Below, piece after piece: positions 1 through 10,760 of a stretch of 64,000 bases of DNA. The translations under genes were made by a program, and so were the position numbers. Location: assembly GCA_037074765.1 (NCBI GenBank), contig JBAMDO010000170.1, positions 57,410 through 121,409 of the forward strand, read 5' to 3'. Each line of letters begins with the position of its first letter. The stretch's first letter is position 1. The notes under the pieces are model-generated. The model saw nothing but the letters and a program-made list of their open reading frames with translations. It made no database searches and was not told the origin of the DNA. The DNA comes from Mansonella perstans. Its lineage: Eukaryota; Nematoda; Chromadorea; Rhabditida; Onchocercidae.

Positions 1-313
1 TTGGTGCCAAATTAGCAGTGCCCGCTGGAGTTGCGGCATCATCGAAAAAATAACACGTTTCACGACCGTCAAAATTAAACGAAGCGCAGACTCGTTGAGC
101 TCCCGTTGTTGGTTCAATATTATTACGACAATACTGGGCACATGTGAGGTCATGTCCAGCAGTGGATACAACAACTGGTGTTCCGGATAGACGCGCTCGT
201 GCTATACGAACAAACGCTGTCGTTTCATGACTTCCACATTCAAACACAGCCAAGATTATCGTTGCACATGATGTTAGCAGTAGCAGTAATGATAGTAAAG
301 CACAAGATACCAT
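1..313 (-). CDS. Secreted PAN/apple-domain protein, N-terminal part (runs off the window)
   Basis: The minus strand is open from the ATG at 313 to the window edge, about 104 residues. It opens with a signal peptide: MVSC, a leucine run, then LTSCATIILA. A cysteine-containing segment follows (FECGSH at about residue 24, then HDLTCAQYCRN, RVCASFNF and ETCYFFDD). The spacing of Cys pairs, the CAQYCRN helix and the C-x-SFNFD...C-x-FF pattern are typical of PAN/apple modules in nematode cuticle and extracellular-matrix proteins. A TTTCAG-like acceptor at 324-325 lies 10 nt before the ATG, so this is probably exon 1 of a spliced-leader mRNA. The rest of the gene, possibly further PAN modules or a ZP domain, lies outside. 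Family call from motif only; no orthologue is named. Confidence 0.72.
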   Translation of the reverse strand, partial: MVSCALLSLLLLLTSCATIILAVFECGSHETTAFVRIARARLSGTPVVVSTAGHDLTCAQYCRNNIEPTTGAQRVCASFNFDGRETCYFFDDAATPAGTANLAP

Positions 314-325
314 CGATAATTACCT

Positions 326-2815
326 GAAATTCTGTATCGATTAAGGAAACTTCTTTTCTGGAATTGATATGATATGATATGGTTGGTTACTTCTTACACA
401 AAAGAGTGGCTATAGTAGGCTGGCACGCTTAGTTAACATGATTCAAATGGCAAGTTGTGGCAGTAGTGTAGTTACTGTTGGGGCATGTACTATGGTGCAC
501 ATCTTATCACACCTTATTCTTAGTTGCTTAGTCACTCCTCCTTGACCTCGTTCCCGTCTTTCAACGGTCGTTCATCGGCCTAAATTTCTTTGCATCTAAA
601 TACACCTATCGATGATCGCGTCACCATTATCATCTTCCATCACCTCTTCACCCCTCTTTCTCGGACTGTTATTCTCCAATATCCATGAGTAACGGAACTT
701 TTATCTGCAGTCTCCTCTGAATTTTTCTCAAACAGTTCTTTCACTTATCGAACAATGGCGGTCACCCATTTCAGTTTCGCATAAAAAAATGTGCAGACAC
801 ATGATGAAATAATTGTAATGTGCATTCTCCATGGACACTTACTGAAGGACAATACTTCTATCAGCAATTATCTCAATATGATGCAAGATCGAAAGTACTA
901 TCCCTAAAATTAGGGTTTACATAACAACAGCTCGATTAAGTAACTTATTAAGCTCGATTAAGCAATTGCAACAATTGCAACGGATGGATGATTTGAACAT
1001 ACGGAGAGATGAACAGAATTTCAGAAATTTTAATGCCTCATATATTTTATTTGATATCAACATCTCATCTCATATTGCCAGTTCAAGTTTGGCCAATTGT
1101 GAGGATAATCTTTACCCTGACTTGATGAAATCTCCGTCTCAAAAAAATTTGCAGATTATTGACATTTGCAATTCCAACAATTTGCTTTTGCTTCATTTCC
1201 AGTATATCTTAAATCGAATTATCAGAATTCGGATTAAAAGGATCATATATTTGCTTCAGTAGTACCTCTCACTTCTTCTTTTGGTTGCATAGGTCCCTCA
1301 CTAAAGACACAAATCATTCTTCGTTCTTATCCTCGAAACTCACGCTATATCATTTCAAATTGTACGGAATCTCCATCACTCCTTTTAAAATTTATTTCGC
1401 ATTTTCATTTATTTCAATACGCAAAGTTACATTTAATCAGTTTAATATATTCAATAAATTATAGGCAATGAATTAAAAGTAGTGATTTTTCATGAGCACG
1501 TTGAAAAAAGAACCTCGTTAGCGATTTAAGAATTAATTTCCCATACCAACAACATAAGATGTACACGTATCAGATTTTTTGTAACCCAGTGATCGCGAAA
1601 ATTTATGCAATATTTCGAAAAAAAATGAAATCAGAATGAAATGTAGCAGTCTGTTATAGATAAATGATATTGCTGTTCTGGAGTATCCTTTCCAACTATA
1701 CTTTATTCAACTCTACCGTGCATCTTCAAGTACAAATATATTAAAATTTCAGAAGCATATACATAAATTTCGTATTTTGCACACAGCAAATTTATCATCT
1801 ATTTTTATTTCGCGCATTTTATCATTAGGCAAGAGGTACTGATTTACAAAAAGGACTTCTGGTTTTCGAGAGCAAAAAAATTTTCCTCGATTATTGGGCG
1901 TGAAATAATGAAGAATCAAGAGTAACTTGAAAGTTGGCTTCTTCAAAGCTAAACTGCTGTATCAGAAGAATTGACGAGTTAAACACTATGAAAAATGCTG
2001 AGCTGCATAACAGAATCTATCTCTAATGCTGCAATGCAATAAAGCTTTTGTGGAACAATTTGTCACCGAACTCTGCAGCATTAAGATGTTGAGGATATGA
2101 ATTTCGTATATACGACAGTTTCTGCATGTTTCATGCTTCTCGCTGTTCGACCGGTGGTTATTTCTGAATCTACGACACTGATGCTACGGATTCCCACATT
2201 TCATCCATCACTCCCAGGATTGGAACCAGTGATAATGGTCTAAGCCATTGCCTGCAACATTATTTATTCAGCCACACACATCTCCTTCTTCACTTGTTGG
2301 TCCTAGCAATTGTAGCATATTTTGCTTAATTTAAGTCAATTAGTACATCTATCAATTAATATTAGCGATTATAAAGAAAATGCCATTATTTCTAAACAAT
2401 ACTTTGTAAATTACTTTTGTCCCACTAAAAGTTCTTAAAATAGACTATATGGTAGGACAATTTATTAGCATCAAAATTTAACTATTTGCAGTGCAGCCAT
2501 CGAAGGAATTAAACTACAGTTATTCAAATTCGGTATTTTAGTTTCTTTTATATTTTCGTATGAAGACTTTCAGGATTCACTTTCAGGATCCAGAAATTGC
2601 CGTGCTGCTACGCACATGCAATTATTATTATCATGGAATATGTGTTACGCTGAATAAAATGGATTCTTGTGATGTTTTAAAATGTATTGTTTTGATATTC
2701 ACCGACTTTTTACTATCCTAATCTTCTAAGTGCTTTATATGGAATGAATACTTCCTCGTTACGTTTAAAATGTTTCATTAAAGTTACGCATAAAAGCAGA
2801 AAAGGAGATAATTTC
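326..2815. other. Gene-free stretch upstream of the trehalase gene
   Basis: About 2.5 kb between two divergently oriented genes. It probably contains both promoters, but I see no recognisable element. Open frames here (for example 966-1262 and 1749-1946) have no splice-site context or domain and look like chance ORFs in AT-rich DNA. Confidence 0.5.
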
Positions 2816-2817
2816 AG
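2816..2817 (+). promoter_or_regulatory. Probable trans-splice acceptor of the trehalase mRNA
   Basis: The AG of an ATTTCAG acceptor stands 15 nt before the ATG at 2833. No upstream coding exon in a matching phase is visible, so it more likely receives a spliced leader than a cis exon. Confidence 0.5.
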
Positions 2818-2832
2818 GTATATTGAAGTGAA

Positions 2833-5800
2833 ATGAAAGGTTTAATATGTATGATATATTTTTTTTTTGTGAGTGGAGCCCATGGAGTTCAAACGGGATT
2901 GATAGTTACGTCGAATAAAGGTAAAACTACTGTAAGTTACTGTTTATTCTCATATCTCTCGAAATTACATTATTTATGTCTTTCGTTCTCAAAGTACAGT
3001 ATGGTGCACAACAAAATTGTTAAATTTCATGTTAGATGAAGTCGCTATTCTGTTATTTCCAAGATTTACAGAATGGTGAAATGCTGGTGATGGTTGATAT
3101 GCCTCTGGAACCGAACTGCTCACAACCAATTTGCATAGGGCCATTGTCTCAAATTTATTGCTCGGGGAAACTGATTCACACTACATGGATGTTTGGCACG
3201 CAAGAAACATGTCCTGGTAATATGATGCGTAAATCACCAGAACTTATTTTGGAATTATTTGCTAAGTCAGTTATTCAAATTGTGAAAAAGTCAAAAAAAA
3301 AAAAAAAAAAAACCATTTTCTCTTTAGTTCGTTCTGCTTGAAGATATTCTTTTTTTGCTACAGCTCTAAATTCAGTAACTTTGCTACATCGTCATTCCAT
3401 ACCTGCTGCAAGATTGCAAATAATATCTAATTACTCAGTGATTTTTACTATCAACATAAGCTATTAATGCATGCAGTTATATTTAAGGATAAATTAATAT
3501 ACATTTTTAGTCTGACCTATCCACTGGAACGTCAACAATTCCAAAAGTTTTGCACTGAAAACTTTGCGAACATAAGTTTTCTTAAACCGGCAACTTTAGT
3601 AGATTGGACTGTGGAACCCGAAAATATAAAACGATTGCAGAGTAAGGAATTAAAGTAAGTGTTTTCTACGTAGAATTAGCGGAATATTTGTGCGTTTCTT
3701 AACGTTTTTCAAATTTTACCACTTCAAATACATTCATCTTATATTTGGCGAATCGTTTTAACATATTTTTATTGGAATTGATGGGATATCAAAACTTCAG
3801 ACCTGTTTTAAGAAAATTTGCTCTAAAGCTGAATGAATTATGGAAAGTGTTGGCACGTGAATTCGTGGAACAGGTACATAAAACTCCCGAGTTATTCCCA
3901 ATTTTGCCTGTTTCAAATGCATTCATCGTACCTGGTGGTTCGTTTCAGATATATTTTTACTGGGATTCGTACTGGATCAACAAAGGTTAGCATTATATTC
4001 TAAGTACACTAAAAAGCATTAATAAAGTCTCACTATGTGGCAGTGCAATATTCTATGTCTACTATTTGACACTTTCATTACCATTTTGTTCTTTTAACAC
4101 AGCTTATTATACTTGCATAGATAGTAATTCAACCTGTGTCATCCGACTTTGTTTATTACGTTTTCTGGGAATTTAATTTTTAAGGATTGTTATTTTCAAA
4201 CATGTTAACAACCGCTCGTCATATCCTTGAAAATCTGGCTAGTATTGTGCGGTTTCATGGATTTATTCCAAATTCGGGTAGTGTGCAGTAAGTTTGCTAT
4301 ATCTTAAGTTCTTATTACAGATAATTAACATATTTGGTGTTGTATTTGTTGTTTAGGGCTGATCAGACTAAAAATTAGTTATAATAGTTGCAGGGATTTT
4401 GATTCAGTTCCTCAATCTTGGGTTTTGCTGCAGATCGTCGCGAAGAAGTCATCCTCCTCTGTTTACGCAAATGGTAGCGGATTATTATGGTATTACTGGT
4501 AACAAAACTTTGCTGAAAGAAATGACACCATGGATGGACCAGGAGATGTTGTGGTGGACAAGAAACCGAGCGGTTGATGTTAATTTGTTATCTGGTCGAC
4601 AGTATCGAATGTATCAGTACAGAGTGAGTAATCCTAGCGTTCACACAGTCATGGAAACACTAAAATTAATTTTAATGGATTACTTTAGGCTTCATCCAGT
4701 TGCCCACGTCCGGAAAAATACTTGACCGATCTGAACAATGGACTAAACGGCACGGGACATCCCGAATTAATTTGGTCGTCAATTGCTAGTGCTTGCGAAT
4801 CCGGATTGGATTTTAGCACAAGATGGTTTGCACATCAAGGGAAATACGCAGGTGAGTTTCATCTTCCTATTATATATATATATATATATATATACCAATG
4901 ATATTATTCTTTTGATCTGAATGTATTCATGACATAGAATTTTGCTACTCTTGCTAATTTTCATGAAATACTTGAAAAATCAAAGTACGTTATATATATA
5001 TATATAAGCTAGCTTTTATTATAAGCCTTTTCCAGACACCAGATATTCGATACGAACCAATGATATTATTCCTGTTGATCTGAATGTATTTATGGCATGG
5101 AATTTTGCTACCCTTGCTAATTTTTATGAAATACTTGGAAGATCTAAGTACGTTGTCCATTTTGTTCTAAAGCAAGTAGGCTTTATTTTAGTTTTTCTTT
5201 TCTGCGCTTATTTTATAATATATATTTTCTGTATAAGTTTGAGCGATGGTCATGAGTTTTGTTTCGAGTAAAAGATATTTTAAGAAAAGCAACTGAATAT
5301 CGTGAACTGTACAAGACGTTACGTGAAGCTCTGGATGAGGTGTTCTGGAGTGAAGACTATGGGGCATGGTTTGATTATGACTTGATGAAGCAGGAATTGA
5401 GGAGCAGCTTCTATCCGTCTAATGTTTTCCCACTTTTACTTGGTGGCTATGACGGACGCATAACAAAGAAAGTGCTGGACTATTTACGCGGAAGTGGGGT
5501 GCTCAATTTCAAAGGTAAGAGTTCATTTTTTTCGATTCAAAAGAAGGCATACTCCTTTAATTTGTGGTTCCTATAATTTCTTATACAAGGTTGTATAGGT
5601 GGCATGCCGGTGAGCTTAAATAACGCTTCGTGTGAACAGTGGGATTATCCAAACGGTTGGCCACCGCTTATACATTTATTCGTAGAAAGTTTGCGTTTAT
5701 CAAATGATGAAAAACTTGCTAAAATAGCTGAAGAAGAAGCTTGGAAGTTTATTCGCACTGCTTACAATGGACTGATGAACCCAAAAAAGGGGATGGTTTG

Positions 5801-6930
5801 TGCCATTGTTGTTTTATCTATTGTTATGGATGCAGTAGGTATTATTGTAACTTACTTATACTGTTTTATAAATCTGTGTAGTTCAAAGCTTGGCGTGAGC
5901 CTGGCAGTTTTTTTTAAATTGCTGGGAAAGTTTTTTTGTGTTTTTTGTAATGCAGTATGAGGAAGAATCACTCGTTTTCAGCCAGCAGCATGTTGGGAGA
6001 AATATGATATTCGGTATGATGACGGTAGGCCTGGCTCAGGTGGCGAATATCCTGTACAGCAAGGTTTTGGGTGGACAAATGGTGCCTTGCTTGATCTCAT
6101 TTATAAATATGGAATTTCTGGGCAGCATACGATTTCTAAAAGTAAGTGTTTCTTTCTAAACACTTGAAGAAATTAAGAAAAAATTTTCATGGAAAACAGA
6201 AGGAATAGAATTTCGGAACTCGCTAACTGAAAAAATGACATATTTGAATAGTATTACATTAGCAACCTCCTACCGTATTTTTTCTCATGCTGTTTACAGT
6301 ACCACCGAAAGGTGATGTTCAAAGCGATCGCTTTTCATAGTCACCTTCTATTGCTTAATTTCATACTTTTGTTTCTTCCTTTGTTCTGCAAACTGCTTTA
6401 AATGGTAGTCTATCTCATTCTATTACAATTGCAGGTTTTTCTTCATGGGTCCTAGATTAATTATGGACAAGAAATTAGCTAAGTTAGCTAGTTCTGCAGC
6501 ATCTACTTAGCAGTTCCCTTATATTGATTACTTCAGTTTTTTTGTAGAACGTACGTTATAGTTTTTATATACTAAACTTCCATCCTTCAGTTTTTGTTGT
6601 TTAATGTTGTTTGCAGTAATTGTTTATAGTTAAAGATCATAATGTATAGCTACTTGAAAATGAGGAAATATTAGTAAGCTGACATCGTTCGTCGATAACT
6701 GGAAGAACTTTGTGCTATTTCTTCCAAGATAATTTGTATTTCTTTATTTCATAAAATGCAGTGCACATTAACTAAAAACTTAATCATATCGAAATTTCGA
6801 TATTAAAAAGTCATTTAATTACGCCCGTATATTTTCAGCAGAGCGAATAAACTCAACTGATTTATATGTGAGTGGGAGTCAATTCATTTTTCTGGCTTTT
6901 ATACTGTTTGGATCATTAATGCTTTGGTAA
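2833..6930 (+). CDS. Trehalase (GH37), 12 exons, with altered substrate-binding residues
   Basis: GH37 trehalases split trehalose into two glucoses. Exons: 2833-2920, 3064-3265, 3511-3654, 3801-3985, 4185-4287, 4434-4623, 4689-4851, 5036-5147, 5285-5514, 5599-5795, 5982-6141 and a final 6839-6930. They join in frame to 621 residues, close to the family norm. A signal peptide (residues 1-18) implies secretion. Family marks in order: PGGSFQIYFYWDSYW (189-203), GFIPN (about 232-236), RPEKY (311-315), ESGLDFS (341-347) with the catalytic Asp345, IPVDLN, QWDYPNGW, and GGEYPVQQGFGWTNG with catalytic Glu560. Oddities: the Arg of PGGRF is Ser192, the Arg of the IPNxxR box is Ser239, and the Trp before DFS is Leu344, while Arg311 is kept. 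The usual DSKTFVD box is replaced by a Cys-containing segment. The acceptors at 4184 and 5284 end in TTAAG. The last exon gives a hydrophobic tail (QFIFLAFILFGSLMLW) directly before the stop, like a GPI signal. Family certain; catalytic activity in doubt. Confidence 0.9.
4894..4991 (+). repeat. Degenerate tandem copy of trehalase exon 8 (pseudo-exon)
   Basis: This 98 bp segment repeats 5056-5153, which is most of exon 8 plus its donor site. Roughly ten positions differ. The upstream copy has lost one base and has TAG in place of the TGG codon, so it cannot be read through. Runs of TA lie on both sides (about 4869-4893 and 4991-5006), suggesting slippage or unequal exchange within the intron. 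Confidence 0.85.
6300..6340 (+). other. Alternative terminal exon of trehalase (soluble C-terminus)
   Basis: A TTTACAG acceptor at 6293-6299 is followed by 41 nt that continue the phase-1 junction from 6141 and end at TAG. The tail would be IPPKGDVQSDRFS, giving a 604-residue enzyme without a hydrophobic end. The exon at 6839 joins in the same phase, so the two are mutually exclusive ends. No poly(A) signal sits immediately behind this short exon, so it may be a chance acceptor. Confidence 0.4.
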
Positions 6931-6934
6931 GCTT

Positions 6935-6940
6935 AATAAA
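6935..6940 (+). other. Poly(A) signal of trehalase
   Basis: AATAAA begins 5 nt after the TAA that ends the membrane-tail exon. This supports 6839-6930 as a genuine last exon. The acceptor of the next small gene is only about 95 nt further on. Confidence 0.65.
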
Positions 6941-7047
6941 GAGACTTTAGAATGGACGTCTGTTTAAAACTAAAATTATGAGTTTATATATGTGTATTTC
7001 GGATATGAATGCTCGGTATTTCCTATCGTTTCAGAATTTCCATTTCT

Positions 7048-7368
7048 ATGTTGGTGAGTAGACATCATAATTTCACAAATGTTTGCTCTAATGGTGTTTA
7101 TCATATTTTAAAAGCTTCCTAAAAGAAGCGAAATATTACTGAAAGATATAGATCGGTTGAAGCAGTATACAATTTAACATTATCATGCACGTCATTAAAC
7201 AACCGAATTGTAATACTTGAAGCGAAAAAAGTATTTACCATTATTTTAAACCGTAAATGTTCTTGTAGGCTGCTAACAGATTTTGCGCTTCGCTTGAAGA
7301 AATTTTCCAATAATGATGATGAACTACAACTTGCAGAAGCGGTTCGTCTTTTAAACAATGAATGGTAG
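7048..7368 (+). CDS. 51-residue helical small protein, probable downstream operon member
   Basis: I do not recognise this protein. Three exons (7048-7053, 7115-7164, 7269-7368) join in frame. The acceptors are TTTAAAAG and CTTGTAG. The product starts MLLPKRSEILLKDIDRLKQ and ends RLLNNEW. It has no cysteine, no signal peptide and no membrane segment. Leucine/isoleucine spacing and alternating charges suggest two amphipathic helices split by an SNNDDE turn, as in small subunits or adaptors of larger complexes. The first exon follows a TTTCAG at 7034, about 95 nt behind the trehalase poly(A) signal, which is the spacing of nematode operons. The gene is too short for ordinary ORF calling. Coding status rests on the three matching splice phases. 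Confidence 0.55.
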
Positions 7369-9384
7369 AAGATAGGAATTGTGAAATTATTCGACGGGTG
7401 ACCTTAGCGCATGAAAACCATTTTATTTTGGAAAGTTTTTTCCCGGAATAACATTTCATAATTTTCAGGTTCGATTGTCATTTTTGTTTTGTTCTCTTCA
7501 CTTTTTCATTTTTTTTTATCTTGAACAATTTTTTTTGCTTAATTGGCATTATGTTGAGTGTATTATTTTATCTCACTACTTTCTTTTACTTAAATCGTAC
7601 TTGCACTTGCCTTAATATTTCTTTATCATATTAGTACAATTATTTTGTATGAGACAAATATATGAGATGTGGAGAGAAGTCCTAACTTTCAAAATCTTGA
7701 ACCTTTTTCATTATTTTTCTCAAATGTTCTGATAATCTTCACTGTAGACTATTTAATCGTTTTTATCGCTTTTTTTTTTTCCTACCGTGTTTTCTTTTGT
7801 TGCATTTGTAAAATACTACCAATGTTTGTAGCTTAAAGAATGTTGGTAATAATTTGTTCGGCCGTTAAGCAGTTATCCAACAGAATTTTTATTGAAAGTA
7901 AGATTCTTCAGCTCAGTAAATTTTTTTGACCTTCAAAAAAAGTTTTTTTCTGCATGGTTATGTTTCTTAAATGAGGCAAAAGGAAAGGTCGCGTGCAATG
8001 TTCTCCAGCCAGTGGCCAACTGTATAATTTTGCTTTTTTATTCTGCTTTGCTGCAGAAAGATATAACAAACTTCATTTATTAGTAAATCAGCTAGCAAAT
8101 CAATGATTTTCAGCATCTTTCGAAAACTTCGAATTCTACTGGTTCAGTGGATTCACGTTTGTTTAGCTGGTTGGAAGCTGAAGTGCTCAACTGTCCATAT
8201 AATTCTTAATCGTTTCGCTATTGATATTTTCTTTGTTTTCCTGTTTTGATTTATTCGATACTATTCTGATGCAGTTTGTGATTTTTTAACTGTAAAATTT
8301 CATACAAATCTGTATTTAAAATTGCGTACAAACAGCGGTGCAGATTTTCGAATGTTGAGATTGATAATCCAGGCATGTATTTCTGGACTATATGATTCAT
8401 CCGATATTGCACCCAGTGTGATACTATTATATTTTATACTGCTCTCCACGCCTGCAAGCTGTTGTCTCCTAGTTTAGGTATACATCCTCAATTTTGTTAA
8501 AAACTAGTGAAGGGAGGAACAAGACTGCAAATTAAACTTGATAAATGATATAATTGAGGCTTACTTGTGATTGTGTACTTGTTTAATAAATTACTAAATG
8601 TGGCAATAAATAACGTTAGTACCATGTTAGTTACGTGAAATTCTGATTCTGAATTCGAAAAAAAAACACTTCCAAGATAGGTCTAATGTCTGAAAGAATG
8701 ATAAATATTCCCTCTTCCGTCCTCTTCATTCAAAGCAAATATTATTGTCTTTATTTTCAGTTCCATGCGTTATTTACCATGTTATAAAAAGCTACAGCTC
8801 TGATACGATGTAAAAAGTGCATTTCAAGTTTCAGTCCTTGTGATTATTTATATCTTCAAATGATTGATTCAAGACAAGTACTTGTTTGCGGGGAATTCGA
8901 ATTTCTTAATTTTTTTACTTCAAGAATTCGTTTCTTGTAATTAATGCCTCTAAGTTCTATTCATTTCGAACTAATTATTTCAGCTCTATAAGTCAGATTT
9001 GTAATTTGATTTCCGAAAAACTAATTCTGAAGGAGCCATTTTGAGAACTTTGACCTATCTGTATGCAATATTCTTACAGAACATGTCTTTCCTTCTGTTT
9101 CATAAGTTGGCCATCTAATGAATAAATTGTTTTATTTGAGCAAATCATCAGGAAGCAACAAAAGCAGTTGCTGTATAATAAGGAAAAATCATTCCGTCTG
9201 ATGTTGTTTAGTCCTTAAATTTCGAATAGGAGTTTTCTTCCAATTTATTAAAGAAGTATTTCAGTAAAAGATGTTTTACTTCCAGAATAATCTGCATGAA
9301 GCTTTAACTTCACATTTATTTAAACTCTGCATAATAAAAGAAAACGACTAGTAAAAAGTTTGAGTATTAGAAAAAAGAAAAAAT
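7369..9384. other. Gene-free stretch
   Basis: AT-rich sequence with T-runs and no exon I can support. The short open frames lack splice-site context. Confidence 0.5.
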
Positions 9385-9952
9385 GGTCAAGACCAACTGA
9401 ATGATATTGCAAGGTCAAGGTTATTCAAGACTTCGTTATTCAATGCAGTCATTGTATCTCTGGTGTCACAGTATGACTTCATGCTAAACATCAATACCTT
9501 CTGTTTGAAAAGACTGAAAAACCACTTTATAAGACAATTTCGTTCAATAAATCCATTGGTAACTTCAGTTGGCAGGCTTTAGTCGATTAACCTGATGCAC
9601 TCAGCTTGTATAAAAATATGTCTGCATTATCCATACGCCCATTATCCACCTGTTCGCAATTAGCTTCCTGAAGATGTTAACTTCCTCACTGCTCTTGAGT
9701 ATTGCAAAATATTTGGTGTCATTCAAGGTGACAGATTTTTCTCTGAGCCAAATGCTTAGGCTCGTAGAATAGGCGGTTGTATGAATGCACACACATGAAG
9801 GCTAACAGATATATCCAGACAAACACACAACAAACCCGCAGATTCTTGTTGCGTCTTATTTTGATATTAACTTAAAATATGCATTAGCTGTAAGCAAAGC
9901 CTCAGGCTTCTTTTACCCATTCATCCTTTTTACGGATCCGCTTTGTATGAAT
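9385..9952 (+). repeat. Left arm of a 0.57 kb inverted repeat
   Basis: The reverse complement of this arm recurs at 10196-10760 with only scattered mismatches and small indels, separated by about 243 bp. The arms contain an open frame (on minus at 10565-10804, mirrored here), but it has no recognisable domain. I see no transposase, no obvious target-site duplication and no short terminal motif. It could be a foldback element, or a local inverted duplication kept similar by gene conversion. Confidence 0.92.
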
Positions 9953-10195
9953 AAGTAAATAAAAAGGAAGTAAGAAATACTATTTAAAATTTTTAGGAAT
10001 TAGTAAAATTGAGATTCAAAGATCTACGAGATGTTCCCAAATTGTCTTTGTCTCGCTCACATAATCAGTGAAGCACTTCAATCCTGATTGAGTCAATTCA
10101 GCTTCAGGTAGAAAACCGTATTAGAAGCATGGGCAATTTCGAAAACTTTAGAAGCATGGCAAGTAATCATCGTTTAAACGACATTTTTTTTTCTA

Positions 10196-10760
10196 ATTCA
10201 TACAAAGCGGATCCATTAAAAGGATGAATGGGTAAAAGAAGCCTAAGGCTTTGCTTACAGCTAATGCATATTTTAAGTTAATATTAAAATAAGACGCAAC
10301 AAGAATCTGCGGGTTTGTTGTGTGTTTGTCTGGATATATCTGCTAGCCTTCATGTGTGTGCATTCATACAACCGCCTATTCTACGAGCCTAAGCATTTGG
10401 CCCAGAGAAAAATCTGTCACCTTGAATGACACCAAATATTTTGCAATACTCAAGAGCAGTGAAGAAGTGACATCTTCAGGAAGCTAATTGCGAACAGGTG
10501 GATAATGGGCGTATGGATAATGCAGACATATTTTTATACAAGCTGAGTGCATCAGGTTAATCGACTAAAGCCTGTCAACTGAAGTTACCAATGGATTTAT
10601 TGAACGAAATTGTCTTATAAAGTGGTTTTTCAGTCTTTTCAAACAGAAGGTATTGATGTTTAGCATGAAGTCATACTGTGACACCAGAGATACAATGACT
10701 GCATTGAATAACGAAGTCTTGAATAACCTTGACCTTGCAATATCATTCAACTTCTTGACC
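10196..10760 (-). repeat. Right arm of the 0.57 kb inverted repeat
   Basis: Inverted partner of 9385-9952. A transcript across both arms would form a very long hairpin. The spacer 9953-10195 is unique in the window as far as I can see. Confidence 0.92.

Noticed and set aside
5148..5284. Trehalase seemed broken between exons 8 and 9
   Set aside because: The nearby AG at 5268 gives the wrong phase. The acceptor ending TTTTAAG at 5284 restores it and matches another TTAAG acceptor at 4184, so the gene is intact.
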